From Streptomyces gilvus (GTDB taxonomy: Bacteria; Actinomycetota; Actinomycetes; Streptomycetales; Streptomycetaceae), in assembly GCF_022513565.1 (NCBI RefSeq), contig NZ_JAKWBE010000024.1:1-64000 (forward strand): 64,000 nt of DNA, written 5' to 3'. Of the stretch, positions 50,395 through 59,103 are shown piece by piece. A program made the translations under genes and the position numbers. The notes below the pieces were generated by a model, which was not told the origin of the DNA, made no database searches, and was given only the letters and a program-made list of their open reading frames with translations. The first letter of the stretch is position 1, and the number at the start of each line of letters is the position of its first letter.

Positions 50395-51467
50395 CGCAGG
50401 TCCCCCTTGCCCGACAACGCTGTCCTGGCCGCGTCCAGCTCGGCGGCGAGGACCTCGACCAGCTGCCCGGCCGCCAGCTCGCGGGCCATGCGGTGCCCCT
50501 GCCCCGCCCACAGCGCCATGCCCTGCGCGTCGCCGGACGCGGCGGCCTTCTTGCGCAGCGGCGCGGTGATGTGGTGGAGCTGGGGGTAGGCGGCGGGGGC
50601 GTACGGGCCGTGCTCGCGCATGAAGCGGTTGACCAGGCCGCGGGCCGGGCGGCCGGAGAAGGCGCGGGTGAGTTCCGTTCGCGTGAACAGGGGGTTGGTG
50701 AGCGCCTGCTTGTGGACGGCGCCCGCGCCGGACTCCGCCGTGGCGAGGAACGCGGTGCCCAGTTGGGCCGCGCTCGCGCCCGCCGCGAGGACGGCGGCGA
50801 TCTGCCCGCCGCGCATGATGCCGCCGGCGGCGACGATCGGGATCGTCACGGTCTCGCGTACCTGGGCGACGAGGGAGAGCAGGCCGATGCCGGCGCCGTC
50901 GTTCTCGGGGTTGTCGCGGTGGGTGCCCTGGTGGCCGCCGGCCTCCACGCCCTGCGCGATCACCACGTCGGCCCCGGAGCGCTCCACGGCGAGGGCCTCC
51001 TCGGCGGTGGTCGCGGTGACCAGGACGAAGGTGCCCAGGCGGTGCAGGGAGTCGACGACGTCCCGGCTGGGAACGCCGAAGTGGAACGACACCACGGGCA
51101 CCGGGTTGTCCAGCAGGACGGCGAGCTTGGCGTCGTAGCCGTCGTCCCGGCCGCTGTCCGGGTCGCCGAGCTCGGTCTCGTACCAGGCGGCCTCACCGGC
51201 CAGCTGGTGGGTGTAGATCTCCACGGCGCCCTGGTCGGCGTACTCGGGCTGCGGCAGGAAGAGGTTCACGCCGAAGGGGCGGGTGGTCAGGCTCCGCAGC
51301 TGCTTGATCTCCTGGTACATGCCGTCGGCGGTCTTGTAGCCGCCGGCCAGGAACCCCAGTCCGCCGGCCTCGGACACGGCGGCGGCGAGCGCGGGCACGG
51401 AGACTCCGCCCGCCATGGGGGCCTGCACGATCGGATACGGGAAGAGATCGGTCAGCGCGGAGGACAT
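50391..51467 (-). CDS. Nitronate monooxygenase family flavoprotein (NPD)
   Basis: The 358-aa FMN-dependent TIM-barrel enzyme shows IVQAPMAGGVSVPALAAAVSEAG at the N-terminus in parts, VIAQGVEAGGHQGTH (with the catalytic His region) and VAAGGIMRGGQIAAVLAAGASA-type phosphate-binding motifs. It likely detoxifies nitronates such as propionate-3-nitronate, though the family also contains other oxidoreductases. ATG 51467. Its stop overlaps the rsmE start. Confidence 0.87.
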   Translation of the reverse strand: MSSALTDLFPYPIVQAPMAGGVSVPALAAAVSEAGGLGFLAGGYKTADGMYQEIKQLRSLTTRPFGVNLFLPQPEYADQGAVEIYTHQLAGEAAWYETELGDPDSGRDDGYDAKLAVLLDNPVPVVSFHFGVPSRDVVDSLHRLGTFVLVTATTAEEALAVERSGADVVIAQGVEAGGHQGTHRDNPENDGAGIGLLSLVAQVRETVTIPIVAAGGIMRGGQIAAVLAAGASAAQLGTAFLATAESGAGAVHKQALTNPLFTRTELTRAFSGRPARGLVNRFMREHGPYAPAAYPQLHHITAPLRKKAAASGDAQGMALWAGQGHRMARELAAGQLVEVLAAELDAARTALSGKGDLR

Positions 51468-51568
51468 GACCGCATGTTGTCACGTCCTCCGAACAAGTCC
51501 GAATCGGGCATCCCCGACGGCATAGGCCACGTGAATGAGTGAGCCTCGGCACCCGCAGAACGGATGCC

Positions 51569-51736
51569 TCAGCGCCCGTTGAACGCGTCCTTCAGTCGCG
51601 AGAACAGCCCCTGCTGACCGGGTTGACTGTGCCGACCCGGGGGCAACCCCCGGACCCCCGGCCGCCACCCCAGTCCGCGTCAGCGCCCGTTGAACGCGTC
51701 CTTCAACCGCGAGAACAGCCCCTGCTGACCGGGTTG
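51569..51736. repeat. 57-bp direct duplication of the dnaJ 3' end
   Basis: 51680-51736 (the last 18 codons and stop of dnaJ) is repeated at 51569-51625 with two mismatches, offset by 111 bp. The intervening 54 bp contain a run rich in GGG/CCC. The extra copy is outside any gene. Confidence 0.9.
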
Positions 51737-52816
51737 GAACTGGCCCTGGGGGCGTTCCTCGCCGCGGAGCTTGGCCAGCTCGCGCAGGAGGCGTTCCTGT
51801 TCCGGGTCGAGCTTGGTGGGGGTCTGGACCTCGACGTGGACGATCAGGTCGCCCCGGCCGCCGCCGCGCAGATGCGTCACGCCCCGGCCGTGCAGCGGGA
51901 TCGACTGGCCGGACTGGGTGCCGGGCCGGATGTCGACCTCCTCCATGCCGTCCAGCGTCTCCAGCGGCACCTTGGTGCCCAGCGACGCCGCCGTCATCGG
52001 GATCGTCACCGTGCAGTGCAGGTCGTCCCCGCGCCGCTGGAAGGTGGAGTGCGGCAGCTCGTGGATCTCCACGTACAGGTCACCGGCCGGGCCGCCGCCC
52101 GGGCCGACCTCGCCCTCGCCGGCGAGCTGGATCCGCGTGCCGTTGTCCACACCGGCCGGGATCTTCACCGTCAGCGTGCGGCGGGAACGGATCCGGCCGT
52201 CACCGGCGCACTCCGGGCAGGGGGTCGGCACGACCGTGCCGAAGCCCTGGCACTGGGGGCAGGGACGCGACGTCATGACCTGGCCCAGGAAGGACCGGGT
52301 CACCTGGGAGACCTCACCGCGGCCACGGCACATGTCGCACGTCTGTGCGGTCGTGCCGGGGGCCGCTCCCTCGCCGTTGCAGGTGTTGCAGACGATCGCG
52401 GTGTCGACCTGAATGTCCTTCGTGGTGCCGAAGGCCGCCTCGTCGAGCTCGATCTCCAGCCGGATCATCGCGTCCTGGCCGCGCCGGGTGCGCGAGCGCG
52501 GGCCACGCTGGGACGCCGTACCGAAGAACGCGTCCATGATGTCCGAGAAGTTTCCGAAGCCGCCGGCGCCGAAGCCGCCCGCGCCACCGCCGCCCGCCTG
52601 CGAGAGCGGGTCGCCGCCGAGGTCGTAGACCTGCTTCTTCTGCGGGTCCGAGAGCACCTCGTAAGCGGCGTTGATCTCCTTGAACCGCTCCTGGGTCTTC
52701 GGATCGGGGTTGACGTCCGGGTGCAGCTCGCGTGCGAGCCGCCGGAAGGCCTTCTTGATCTCTTCCTGCGACGCGTCGCGGCGCACGCCGAGAACGGCGT
52801 AGTAGTCCGTGGCCAC
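51680..52816 (-). CDS. dnaJ: Chaperone DnaJ (DnaJ2)
   Basis: The 378-aa Hsp70 co-chaperone has a J domain with HPD (ELHPDVNPDP, about residue 33), a Gly/Phe-rich linker (GGAGGFGAGGFG), four CxxCxGxG zinc motifs (CNTCNGEG, CDMCRGRG, CPQCQGFG, CPECAGDG; about residues 145-205) and C-terminal substrate-binding domains. GTG start at 52816, directly adjacent to the hrcA TAA, with a GGAG inside hrcA. It belongs to the HrcA/CIRCE-controlled operon. The 3' end is duplicated downstream. Confidence 0.96.
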   Translation of the reverse strand: MATDYYAVLGVRRDASQEEIKKAFRRLARELHPDVNPDPKTQERFKEINAAYEVLSDPQKKQVYDLGGDPLSQAGGGGAGGFGAGGFGNFSDIMDAFFGTASQRGPRSRTRRGQDAMIRLEIELDEAAFGTTKDIQVDTAIVCNTCNGEGAAPGTTAQTCDMCRGRGEVSQVTRSFLGQVMTSRPCPQCQGFGTVVPTPCPECAGDGRIRSRRTLTVKIPAGVDNGTRIQLAGEGEVGPGGGPAGDLYVEIHELPHSTFQRRGDDLHCTVTIPMTAASLGTKVPLETLDGMEEVDIRPGTQSGQSIPLHGRGVTHLRGGGRGDLIVHVEVQTPTKLDPEQERLLRELAKLRGEERPQGQFQPGQQGLFSRLKDAFNGR

Positions 52817-53833
52817 TTACGACTCCGCCAGGATCTGTCCGACGTACCGTGCCACTGCGCGTACCGCTCCCATCGTTCCCGGGTAATCCATGCGGGTCGG
52901 TCCGACCACGCCGAGTTTGGCGACTGCCTCGCCGCCCGAACCGTAGCCGACCGAGACCACGGACGTGGAGTTGAGCCCCTCGTAGGCGTTCTCATGACCG
53001 ATGCGTACGGTCATGCCCGAATCCCCCGCCTCTCCCAGCAACTTGAGGAGGACGACCTGCTCCTCCAGCGCCTCCAGGACGGGCCGGATGGTGAGGGGGA
53101 AGTCATGTCCGAAGCGGGTCAGATTGGCGGTTCCGCCGATCATCAGCCGCTCCTCGTTCTCCTCGACGAGCGTCTCCAGGAGGGTGGAGAGCACCGTCGC
53201 AACGGTACCCCGGTCCTCCACGTCGAAGCCCTCGGGCAGGTCCTCCACGAGACGCGGGACGTCCGTGAAGCGCCGTCCCGCGACCCTGCTGTTGAGCCGC
53301 GCCCGCAGGTCCGCGAGCGAGGCCTCGCCGAAGGGCGCCGGGCAGTCGACCATGCGCTGCTCGACCCGGCCGGTGTCCGTGATCAGCACGAGCATCACGC
53401 GCGCGGGGGCGAGCGAGAGCAGTTCCACGTGCCGCACGGTCGAGCGGGTGAGCGAGGGGTACTGCACGACGGCGACCTGCCGGGTCAGCTGTGCGAGCAG
53501 CCGGACGGTCCGCGCGACGACGTCGTCGAGGTCGACGGCGCCGTCGAGGAAGTTCTGGATCGCGCGCCGCTCGGGGGCGCTCATCGGCTTGACGCCGGCG
53601 AGCTTGTCGACGAACAGGCGGTAGCCCTTGTCGGTGGGGATGCGCCCGGCGCTGGTGTGCGGCTGGGCGATGTACCCCTCGTCCTCCAGGGCGGCCATGT
53701 CGTTGCGGACCGTAGCCGGGGAGACGCCGAGGTTGTGCCGCTCGGTCAGGGCCTTCGACCCGACCGGCTCCTCGGTGCCGACGTAGTCCTGGACGATGGC
53801 GCGCAGCACCTGAAGCCGTCGTTCACTCAGCAT
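52817..53833 (-). CDS. hrcA: Heat-inducible transcription repressor HrcA
   Basis: The 338-aa repressor binds CIRCE. The N-terminal winged helix reads MLSERRLQVLRAIVQDYVGT in part, with GVSPATVRNDMAALEDEGYIAQPHTSAGRIPTDKGYR in pieces, followed by a GAF-like dimerisation domain (about residues 105-330). ATG at 53833 after GGAGGTG. A CIRCE element lies 38 bp upstream, so hrcA is autoregulated together with dnaJ. Confidence 0.96.
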   Translation of the reverse strand: MLSERRLQVLRAIVQDYVGTEEPVGSKALTERHNLGVSPATVRNDMAALEDEGYIAQPHTSAGRIPTDKGYRLFVDKLAGVKPMSAPERRAIQNFLDGAVDLDDVVARTVRLLAQLTRQVAVVQYPSLTRSTVRHVELLSLAPARVMLVLITDTGRVEQRMVDCPAPFGEASLADLRARLNSRVAGRRFTDVPRLVEDLPEGFDVEDRGTVATVLSTLLETLVEENEERLMIGGTANLTRFGHDFPLTIRPVLEALEEQVVLLKLLGEAGDSGMTVRIGHENAYEGLNSTSVVSVGYGSGGEAVAKLGVVGPTRMDYPGTMGAVRAVARYVGQILAES

Positions 53834-53870
53834 GCGCACACCTCCAGAAGTCGTCCCCTGGCCACTTCGC

Positions 53871-53897
53871 CTGGCACTCTGTCCCGCCGAGTGCCAG
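53871..53897. promoter_or_regulatory. CIRCE element (HrcA operator)
   Basis: CTGGCACTC (53871-53879), a 9-bp spacer, and GAGTGCCAG (53889-53897) form the classic inverted repeat, in the Streptomyces version (CTGGCACTC). It lies directly upstream of hrcA-dnaJ. Confidence 0.93.
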
Positions 53898-53982
53898 CGT
53901 TCCCCGGCCCAGTGTACGGCTGTGGGGTACACCCAGGGCAAGGTCGGGCCTATGGCAGCGGTCGTACGGTTAGCGTCGCGGT

Positions 53983-54714
53983 ATGACGGTGACTTGGGAA
54001 GAGCTCGGGTGGGAGCGGGTGGCGGCCGGGGTGGGGCGGTGCCGGCTTCCCGGCTGGGACTGCACGGCGGGGCTGGTCGTGGGGGCGGGCGCGGCGCTGG
54101 TGATCGACGCCGGGTCGAGCCTCGCGGAGGGCGCGGAGCTGCGGACGCGGGCGGAGGCGCTGGCCGGTCGGCGTGTGACCCATCTCGCGCTGACGCATCC
54201 GCACTTCGACCACGTCCTCGGGGCGCCGGCCTTCGCGGGCGCGGAGGTGTACGGCGCGGTCGGCATCGACACGGTGTTCGAGGCCCGGCACGCGCGCGAG
54301 GAGCTGATGGCGGACGCGGTGCGCAACGGTCTGGACGCGGACGTGGCGGAGGAGGCCGTGACCGCCCTCGTTCCTCCCCGGCATCACGTCTCCGGCGAGC
54401 GCACCCTCGACCTGGGCGGCGGCCGGCAGGTGCTGCTGGCGAACGTGGGGCCCGGCCACACGGCGCACGACCTCGTGGTCCTGGTCCCCGGCTCCCCGGA
54501 GGTGGTCTTCTGCGGCGACCTCGTCGAGGAGTCCGGCGAACCGCAGGCGGGACCGGACGCCGTACCCTCGCACTGGCCGGCCGCCCTGGACCGGCTGCTG
54601 GATCTGGGCGGCGAGGACGCACTGTACGTGCCCGGTCACGGAGCGGTGGTGGACGCGGGGTTCGTACGGGCCCAACGGGACGCGCTGGCGGCGCGTTTCG
54701 GCGTGTCGCGGTGA
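53983..54714 (+). CDS. MBL-fold metallo-hydrolase
   Basis: The 243-aa metallo-beta-lactamase-fold hydrolase has the zinc motif ALTHPHFDHVLG (HxHxDH, about residue 65), the downstream His in GPGHTAHDLVV, Asp in FCGDLVEESG, and the last His in VPGHGAVV. Substrate unknown; many such enzymes are thiolester hydrolases or lactonases. ATG 53983, 85 bp beyond the CIRCE element, divergent from hrcA. Not obviously related to heat shock. Confidence 0.85.
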   Translation: MTVTWEELGWERVAAGVGRCRLPGWDCTAGLVVGAGAALVIDAGSSLAEGAELRTRAEALAGRRVTHLALTHPHFDHVLGAPAFAGAEVYGAVGIDTVFEARHAREELMADAVRNGLDADVAEEAVTALVPPRHHVSGERTLDLGGGRQVLLANVGPGHTAHDLVVLVPGSPEVVFCGDLVEESGEPQAGPDAVPSHWPAALDRLLDLGGEDALYVPGHGAVVDAGFVRAQRDALAARFGVSR

Positions 54715-54745
54715 TCGCCGCCGCGCTTCTCCTATCGTCATCCGA

Positions 54746-55549
54746 ATGCGCCAGTACTCCGCCGACCTGACCCCTCCCTGGAAGAAGCCGAAGCCCGTCC
54801 CGGAGGTCCCGGCGGAGCCCGGTCTGGTGGTGGAGGAGCCCGGCACCGGTTTCTGCGGCGCGGTGATCCGCTGCGAGGCCGGAACGGTGACCCTGGAGGA
54901 CCGCTTCGGCAAGCACCGGGTGTTCCCGCTGGAGCCGCGGGGGTTCCTGCTGGAGGGCCGGGTGGTCACCCTGGTGCGCCCCTCCTCGGCCCCGGCCCGC
55001 CCCACCCGCACGGCCTCCGGCTCGGTCGCCGTCCCGGGCGCACGCGCGCGTGTGGCCCGCGCCGGGCGCATCTACGTGGAGGGCCGGCACGACGCGGAGC
55101 TGGTGGAGAAGGTCTGGGGCGACGACCTGCGCATCGAGGGCGTGGTCGTGGAGTACCTGGAGGGCGTGGACGACCTGCCGTCGATCGTGGCGGACTTCGC
55201 GCCCGGCCCGGACGCCCGGCTCGGCGTGCTGGTCGACCATCTGGTCCCGGGCACCAAGGAGTGGCGCATCGCTCAGGCGGTGACCAGCGAACACGCCCTG
55301 GTCGTCGGTCACCCGTACATCGACATTTGGGAGGCGGTGAAGCCGTCGGCCCTGGGCATCGACTCCTGGCCGCGCATCCCGCACGGCCAGGACTGGAAGA
55401 CGGGCGTGTGCCGGGCGCTGGGCTGGCCCGACAACACGGGCGCCGCCTGGCAGGGCATCCTCTCCCGGGTCCGCTCCTACAAGGACCTGGAGCCCGAACT
55501 CCTGGGCCGAGTGGAAGAACTGATCGACTTCGTCACGGCCCCCGCCTGA
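54746..55549 (+). CDS. DUF3097 family protein
   Basis: The 267-aa actinobacterial protein of unknown function begins MRQYSADLTPPWKKPKPVP and contains GFCGAVIRCEAGTVTLEDRFGK in pieces, a Toprim-like VEGRHDAELVEKVWGDDLR segment with VLVDHLVPGTKE, and VVGHPYIDIWEAVKP. Those Toprim-like acidic residues hint at nucleic-acid or phosphoryl-transfer chemistry, but nothing is established. It lies 31 bp after the MBL gene on the same strand, likely co-transcribed. Confidence 0.85.
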   Translation: MRQYSADLTPPWKKPKPVPEVPAEPGLVVEEPGTGFCGAVIRCEAGTVTLEDRFGKHRVFPLEPRGFLLEGRVVTLVRPSSAPARPTRTASGSVAVPGARARVARAGRIYVEGRHDAELVEKVWGDDLRIEGVVVEYLEGVDDLPSIVADFAPGPDARLGVLVDHLVPGTKEWRIAQAVTSEHALVVGHPYIDIWEAVKPSALGIDSWPRIPHGQDWKTGVCRALGWPDNTGAAWQGILSRVRSYKDLEPELLGRVEELIDFVTAPA

Positions 55550-55715
55550 CGGCCGCGCGTTCACGACCGTTTCCGCTACCGCCTGCGCGGCATCTCGCGC
55601 GGCGCCCACTGCCGCGGTGCCCGCGCGCACGCCGAGTGGCAGGCGGTGACGTGGACGCGCCGCCGGGGCAGTCGCCGCCGGCCCGGGCCGAGCACGGTGG
55701 CTTCCCCGGGCGGCT

Positions 55716-55818
55716 TCCCTTGAGTCATCACGGCCGCACGATCCGTCCGACGGCCGGTTCAGCGGCCGGCCTCCCTTGAGCCATCACGGCCGCGCGATCC
55801 GTCCGACGGCCGGTTCAG
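55716..55818. repeat. 47-bp tandem duplication at the hemW 3' end
   Basis: TCCCTTGAGTCATCACGGCC... (55716-55762) is repeated at 55772-55818 with two mismatches, offset 56 bp. The second copy includes the hemW stop (55815-55817). The remainder of the 265-bp gap (55550-55715) shows no supportable gene. Confidence 0.85.
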
Positions 55819-57047
55819 TCCACCAGGTCCCTCACCACCGCGTCCGCCAGCAGGCGGCCGCGCAGGGTGAGAACCGCGCGGCCCTCGTCGTACGGGCCCC
55901 GCTGCAGCAGTTCGTCCGTCAGGGCCCGGTGTGCGGCGGCCAGGCCCGCCGGCTTCAGGAGGGTCAGCGGTACGCCCTCCCGCAGCCGCAGCTCCAGCAG
56001 GACGCGCTCCACCCGGCGGTCCTCGTCCGTCAGGAGTTCACGCCCGGCGCCCGGTGAGCGCCCCGCCGCCAGCGCCGCCGCGTACGCGCCGGGGTGCTTC
56101 ACGTTCCACCAGCGCACCCCGCCGACGTGCGAGTGCGCGCCGGGGCCCGCGCCCCACCAGTCGGCGCCGCGCCAGTACAGCTCGTTGTGCAGGCAGCGGG
56201 CCTCGGGAGTGGTCGCCCAGTTGGAGACCTCGTACCAGTCGAAGCCCGCCGAGGACAGGACGTCCTCGGCGATCAGGTACCGGTCCGCGTGGACGTCGTC
56301 GTCCGTCATCGGGACCTCGCCGCGGCGGATCCTGCGGGCCAGCTGCGTGCCCTCCTCGACGATCAGCGCGTACGCCGAGACATGGTCCGGGCCCGCCCCG
56401 ATCGCCGCCTCCAGCGAGGCCCGCCAGTCGTCGTCCGACTCCCCCGGGGTGCCGTAGATCAGGTCCAGGTTGACGTGCTCGAAGCCGGCCGCCCGGGCCT
56501 CCGCGACACACGCCTCGGGGCGGCCGGGGGTGTGGGTGCGGTCCAGGATCCGCAGCACGTGCTGCCTCGCGCTCTGCATGCCGAAGGAGACGCGGTTGAA
56601 GCCGCCCTCGCGGAGGGCGGCCAGATAGGCCGGGTCGACCGACTCCGGGTTCGCCTCCGTGGTGACCTCGGCGTCCGCCGCGAGTCCGAACTCGTCGCGG
56701 ATCGCGCCCAGCATCCGTACGAGATCGCCGGCGGCCAGCAGCGTCGGTGTGCCGCCGCCGACGAAGACCGTGCGGACCGGGCGCGGGTCGTCGCCGAGGA
56801 CCTTGCGGGCCAGGCGGATCTCGTCGACGAGGGTGTCCGCGTAGTTGTCCCGGGAGGCGAGGACACCGCCCGTGCCGCGCAGCTCGGTCGCGGTGTAGGT
56901 GTTGAAGTCGCAGTACCCGCAGCGGGTGGCGCAGTACGGGACGTGCAGGTAGAAGCCGAGGGGGCGGTCGGCCGCCCCGGTGAGCGCGGAGGCGGGGAGT
57001 GCGCCGTCGGCGGGGACCGGTTCGCCGTCGGGGAGTGCGGAAGGCAT
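55815..57047 (-). CDS. hemW: Radical SAM heme chaperone HemW
   Basis: The 410-aa protein has the radical-SAM cluster motif CATRCGYCDF (CxxxCxxC, about residues 37-44), followed by FNTYTATEL and the HemW-type EANPESVDPAYLAAL and YGTPGESDDDW segments. It resembles coproporphyrinogen dehydrogenase HemN but lacks the fourth Cys in the CxxxCxxCxC motif (Phe follows), which places it with HemW, a heme-transfer chaperone. Start 57047 (MPSALPDG) by homology; ATG 57056 also possible. Confidence 0.92.
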   Translation of the reverse strand: MPSALPDGEPVPADGALPASALTGAADRPLGFYLHVPYCATRCGYCDFNTYTATELRGTGGVLASRDNYADTLVDEIRLARKVLGDDPRPVRTVFVGGGTPTLLAAGDLVRMLGAIRDEFGLAADAEVTTEANPESVDPAYLAALREGGFNRVSFGMQSARQHVLRILDRTHTPGRPEACVAEARAAGFEHVNLDLIYGTPGESDDDWRASLEAAIGAGPDHVSAYALIVEEGTQLARRIRRGEVPMTDDDVHADRYLIAEDVLSSAGFDWYEVSNWATTPEARCLHNELYWRGADWWGAGPGAHSHVGGVRWWNVKHPGAYAAALAAGRSPGAGRELLTDEDRRVERVLLELRLREGVPLTLLKPAGLAAAHRALTDELLQRGPYDEGRAVLTLRGRLLADAVVRDLVD

Positions 57048-57078
57048 GCCCTCCATTGTCCCGTACCGGTACGACTGC

Positions 57079-59001
57079 TCACTCCGCCTGCAGCACCAGC
57101 AGCGCCAGATCGTCCTCCGGCGGTCTGCCGCCGAACTCGTGCACCAGCCTCTTGATGCGCTCGGCGATCAGCTCCGCGCTCAGTCCCGCGCAGCCGGCCA
57201 GGGCGGTGGCGAGGCCGTCGGCGTCGTCGAACTGGCGGGAGCCGGAGCGGCGCTCGGTGACTCCGTCGGTGACGCACAGCAGGGTGTCGCCGGGGCCGAG
57301 CTGGAAGGTCTCGCTGGTGTAGGTCTCGTCCTCGATGACGCCGAGCAGGGTCTGCGGACGGGCCGCCGTACGGACGGTGCCGTCGGCCCCGAGCAGCAGC
57401 GGGAGGGGGTGGCCGGCGGAGGCGAGGGTGCAGCGGACGCCGTCGCCGACGGGCACCAGCTCGCCGTACAGCAGGGAGAGGAAGCGGGTCTGGGGGCCGT
57501 CGCCGGGGCCCGGTGGGCGGCCGCTCGCGAGGGCCCGGGCCGCGGCGTCGGCGGCCTCCGTGGTGTCGTCGAGGAGCAGCTGGTTGAGGCGGTCGAGGAC
57601 GTCGGCGACGCGGTAGCCCTCGCGGGCCAGCAGCCGCAGCCAGGGCCGGGCGAGGCCGATGAGGACGGCGGCCTCGGGGCCCTTGCCCTGGACGTCGCCG
57701 ACGGCGAAGCACCAGCGGCCCGCGCCGGCCGGGAAGACGTCGTAGAAGTCGCCGCTCGGGCCGCCCTTGTCGCAGGGTTCGTAGACGAGCGCGCTGCGCA
57801 CGCCGGGGATCTCGGCGACGGCGACGGGCAGCAGACCGCGCTGCAGGACCTGGCTGATGGTGGCCTGGCGGGCGTACTGGCGGGCCGTGCCGATGGCGAG
57901 GGCGACCCGGCGGCTGAGATCCTCGACCAGGCCGGTGACCTCGTCGGGGAAGCGCGGCAGTCCGGAGCGGCCGATGACGAGGGTGCCGAGCGGGCGGCCG
58001 CCCGCGATCAGCCGGTAGGCGAGGGCGGTGCCGTGCGCCTCGCGCGGACCGAGCGCGCCGCCGGGCCAGGGGTACGGCACCGGCCCGGACTGCAAGCCGT
58101 CCGTGGGGCGCGGCGGATCCTTCTCCAGGGCCGCGCGCAGTTCCTCGATGCGGTTCTCGCTGCAGTGCCACACCCGGGCCAGCCGTGGCCCCGGACCCGG
58201 GCCCGAGGCCCCCTCGGCGTCCCAGCGGCCCATGGCCTCGTCCTCGGTCCACACCGCGCACCAGTCGGCGAGCCGGGGCACGATCAGCTGTCCGGCGAGC
58301 GCGGCGACCAGGTTCTCGTCGAGCTGCCCGGCGAGCAGGTCGGAGGCCTCGGCGAGGAAGGACAGGGCGCCCCGGCCCAGCCACTCCCGGTCGCGCTCGG
58401 CGCGCCGGGGCTCGGGCGCGAGGATCTCGGCGACGTCGAGCCCGCGCTCCAGGGCCTCCCGGCCGGCGTACGCGGCGATCTCGTCGCCGGCCGTGCCGTC
58501 CTCGGCGGACAGCCGCGCCCACACCGTCTTGGCGCCCCGGCGGTAGGTGACGCCCCAGGACTCGGCGAGCGCGGTGACCAGCCGCAGTCCGCGCCCGTAC
58601 TCCGGTGTCTCGTACGGCGCTTCGGGCTCCGAGCCGCGCGGGGCGCGGGAGGGGTGCTGGTCGCGGACCTCGACGACGAGCGCGCCGGTCGCCTCCTCCA
58701 GCCGGCACTCCACCTCGACGTCGGTGCCCGCGTGCACGACGGCGTTGGTGACGAGTTCGCTGGTGACGAGGACGGCGTCGTCGGCGAGACGGCCGGTGAG
58801 GTGCTCGGCGCCGGGCCGTTCCTCCTCGGCCCACTCGGCGCAGGCGGCACGCACCAGAGCCCGGGCGGCCCCGGGCGTGACGGCGCTTCCGGGCAGCGTG
58901 GCATGCGTCCGCGCGCCGCCCCGCGCGCCGTCCGCGTCCTGGCACGCCGGCGCATCGGAGGCACGGGAAGCCGTCTCCCGTTGCGTCGGTATGGCCGCCA
59001 T
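57079..59001 (-). CDS. SpoIIE-type phosphatase with N-terminal anti-sigma kinase-like and GAF domains
   Basis: The 640-aa protein has a HATPase (RsbW-like) domain at about residues 55-170 (VTSELVTNAVVHAGTDVEVEC in parts, GRGLRLV), a GAF-like region (about residues 225-370), and a C-terminal SpoIIE/PP2C phosphatase (about residues 400-635; SGDFYDVFPAG, FAVGDVQGKGPEAAVL, DTLLCVTDGVTERR). It can in principle both phosphorylate and dephosphorylate anti-anti-sigma factors, a recurrent Streptomyces design. ATG at 59001 after GGGGAG; divergent from the hybrid kinase. Confidence 0.88.
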   Translation of the reverse strand: MAAIPTQRETASRASDAPACQDADGARGGARTHATLPGSAVTPGAARALVRAACAEWAEEERPGAEHLTGRLADDAVLVTSELVTNAVVHAGTDVEVECRLEEATGALVVEVRDQHPSRAPRGSEPEAPYETPEYGRGLRLVTALAESWGVTYRRGAKTVWARLSAEDGTAGDEIAAYAGREALERGLDVAEILAPEPRRAERDREWLGRGALSFLAEASDLLAGQLDENLVAALAGQLIVPRLADWCAVWTEDEAMGRWDAEGASGPGPGPRLARVWHCSENRIEELRAALEKDPPRPTDGLQSGPVPYPWPGGALGPREAHGTALAYRLIAGGRPLGTLVIGRSGLPRFPDEVTGLVEDLSRRVALAIGTARQYARQATISQVLQRGLLPVAVAEIPGVRSALVYEPCDKGGPSGDFYDVFPAGAGRWCFAVGDVQGKGPEAAVLIGLARPWLRLLAREGYRVADVLDRLNQLLLDDTTEAADAAARALASGRPPGPGDGPQTRFLSLLYGELVPVGDGVRCTLASAGHPLPLLLGADGTVRTAARPQTLLGVIEDETYTSETFQLGPGDTLLCVTDGVTERRSGSRQFDDADGLATALAGCAGLSAELIAERIKRLVHEFGGRPPEDDLALLVLQAE

Positions 59002-59103
59002 GCCCAACTCCCCGAGCAGTTCGGACGAATACGCCTCAGTCGATGCGGACAGAGTGACAGACTGGCCACGCCCATAAGCGCCGAGTTACCGAAGTGGGCC
59101 GCC

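Noticed and set aside
51569..51736. Terminator hairpin as explanation for the dnaJ end repeat
   Set aside because: The two copies are in direct, not inverted, orientation, so they cannot pair as a hairpin.
55550..55815. Possible small gene between DUF3097 and hemW
   Set aside because: Frames here are Arg-rich with no start plus ribosome site; the sequence is mainly the 47-bp duplication.
56980..59103. In-frame extension of the hybrid kinase upstream of 59104
   Set aside because: It runs antisense through hemW and the SpoIIE gene, with no homology; the kinase homology begins at MSENSATP.
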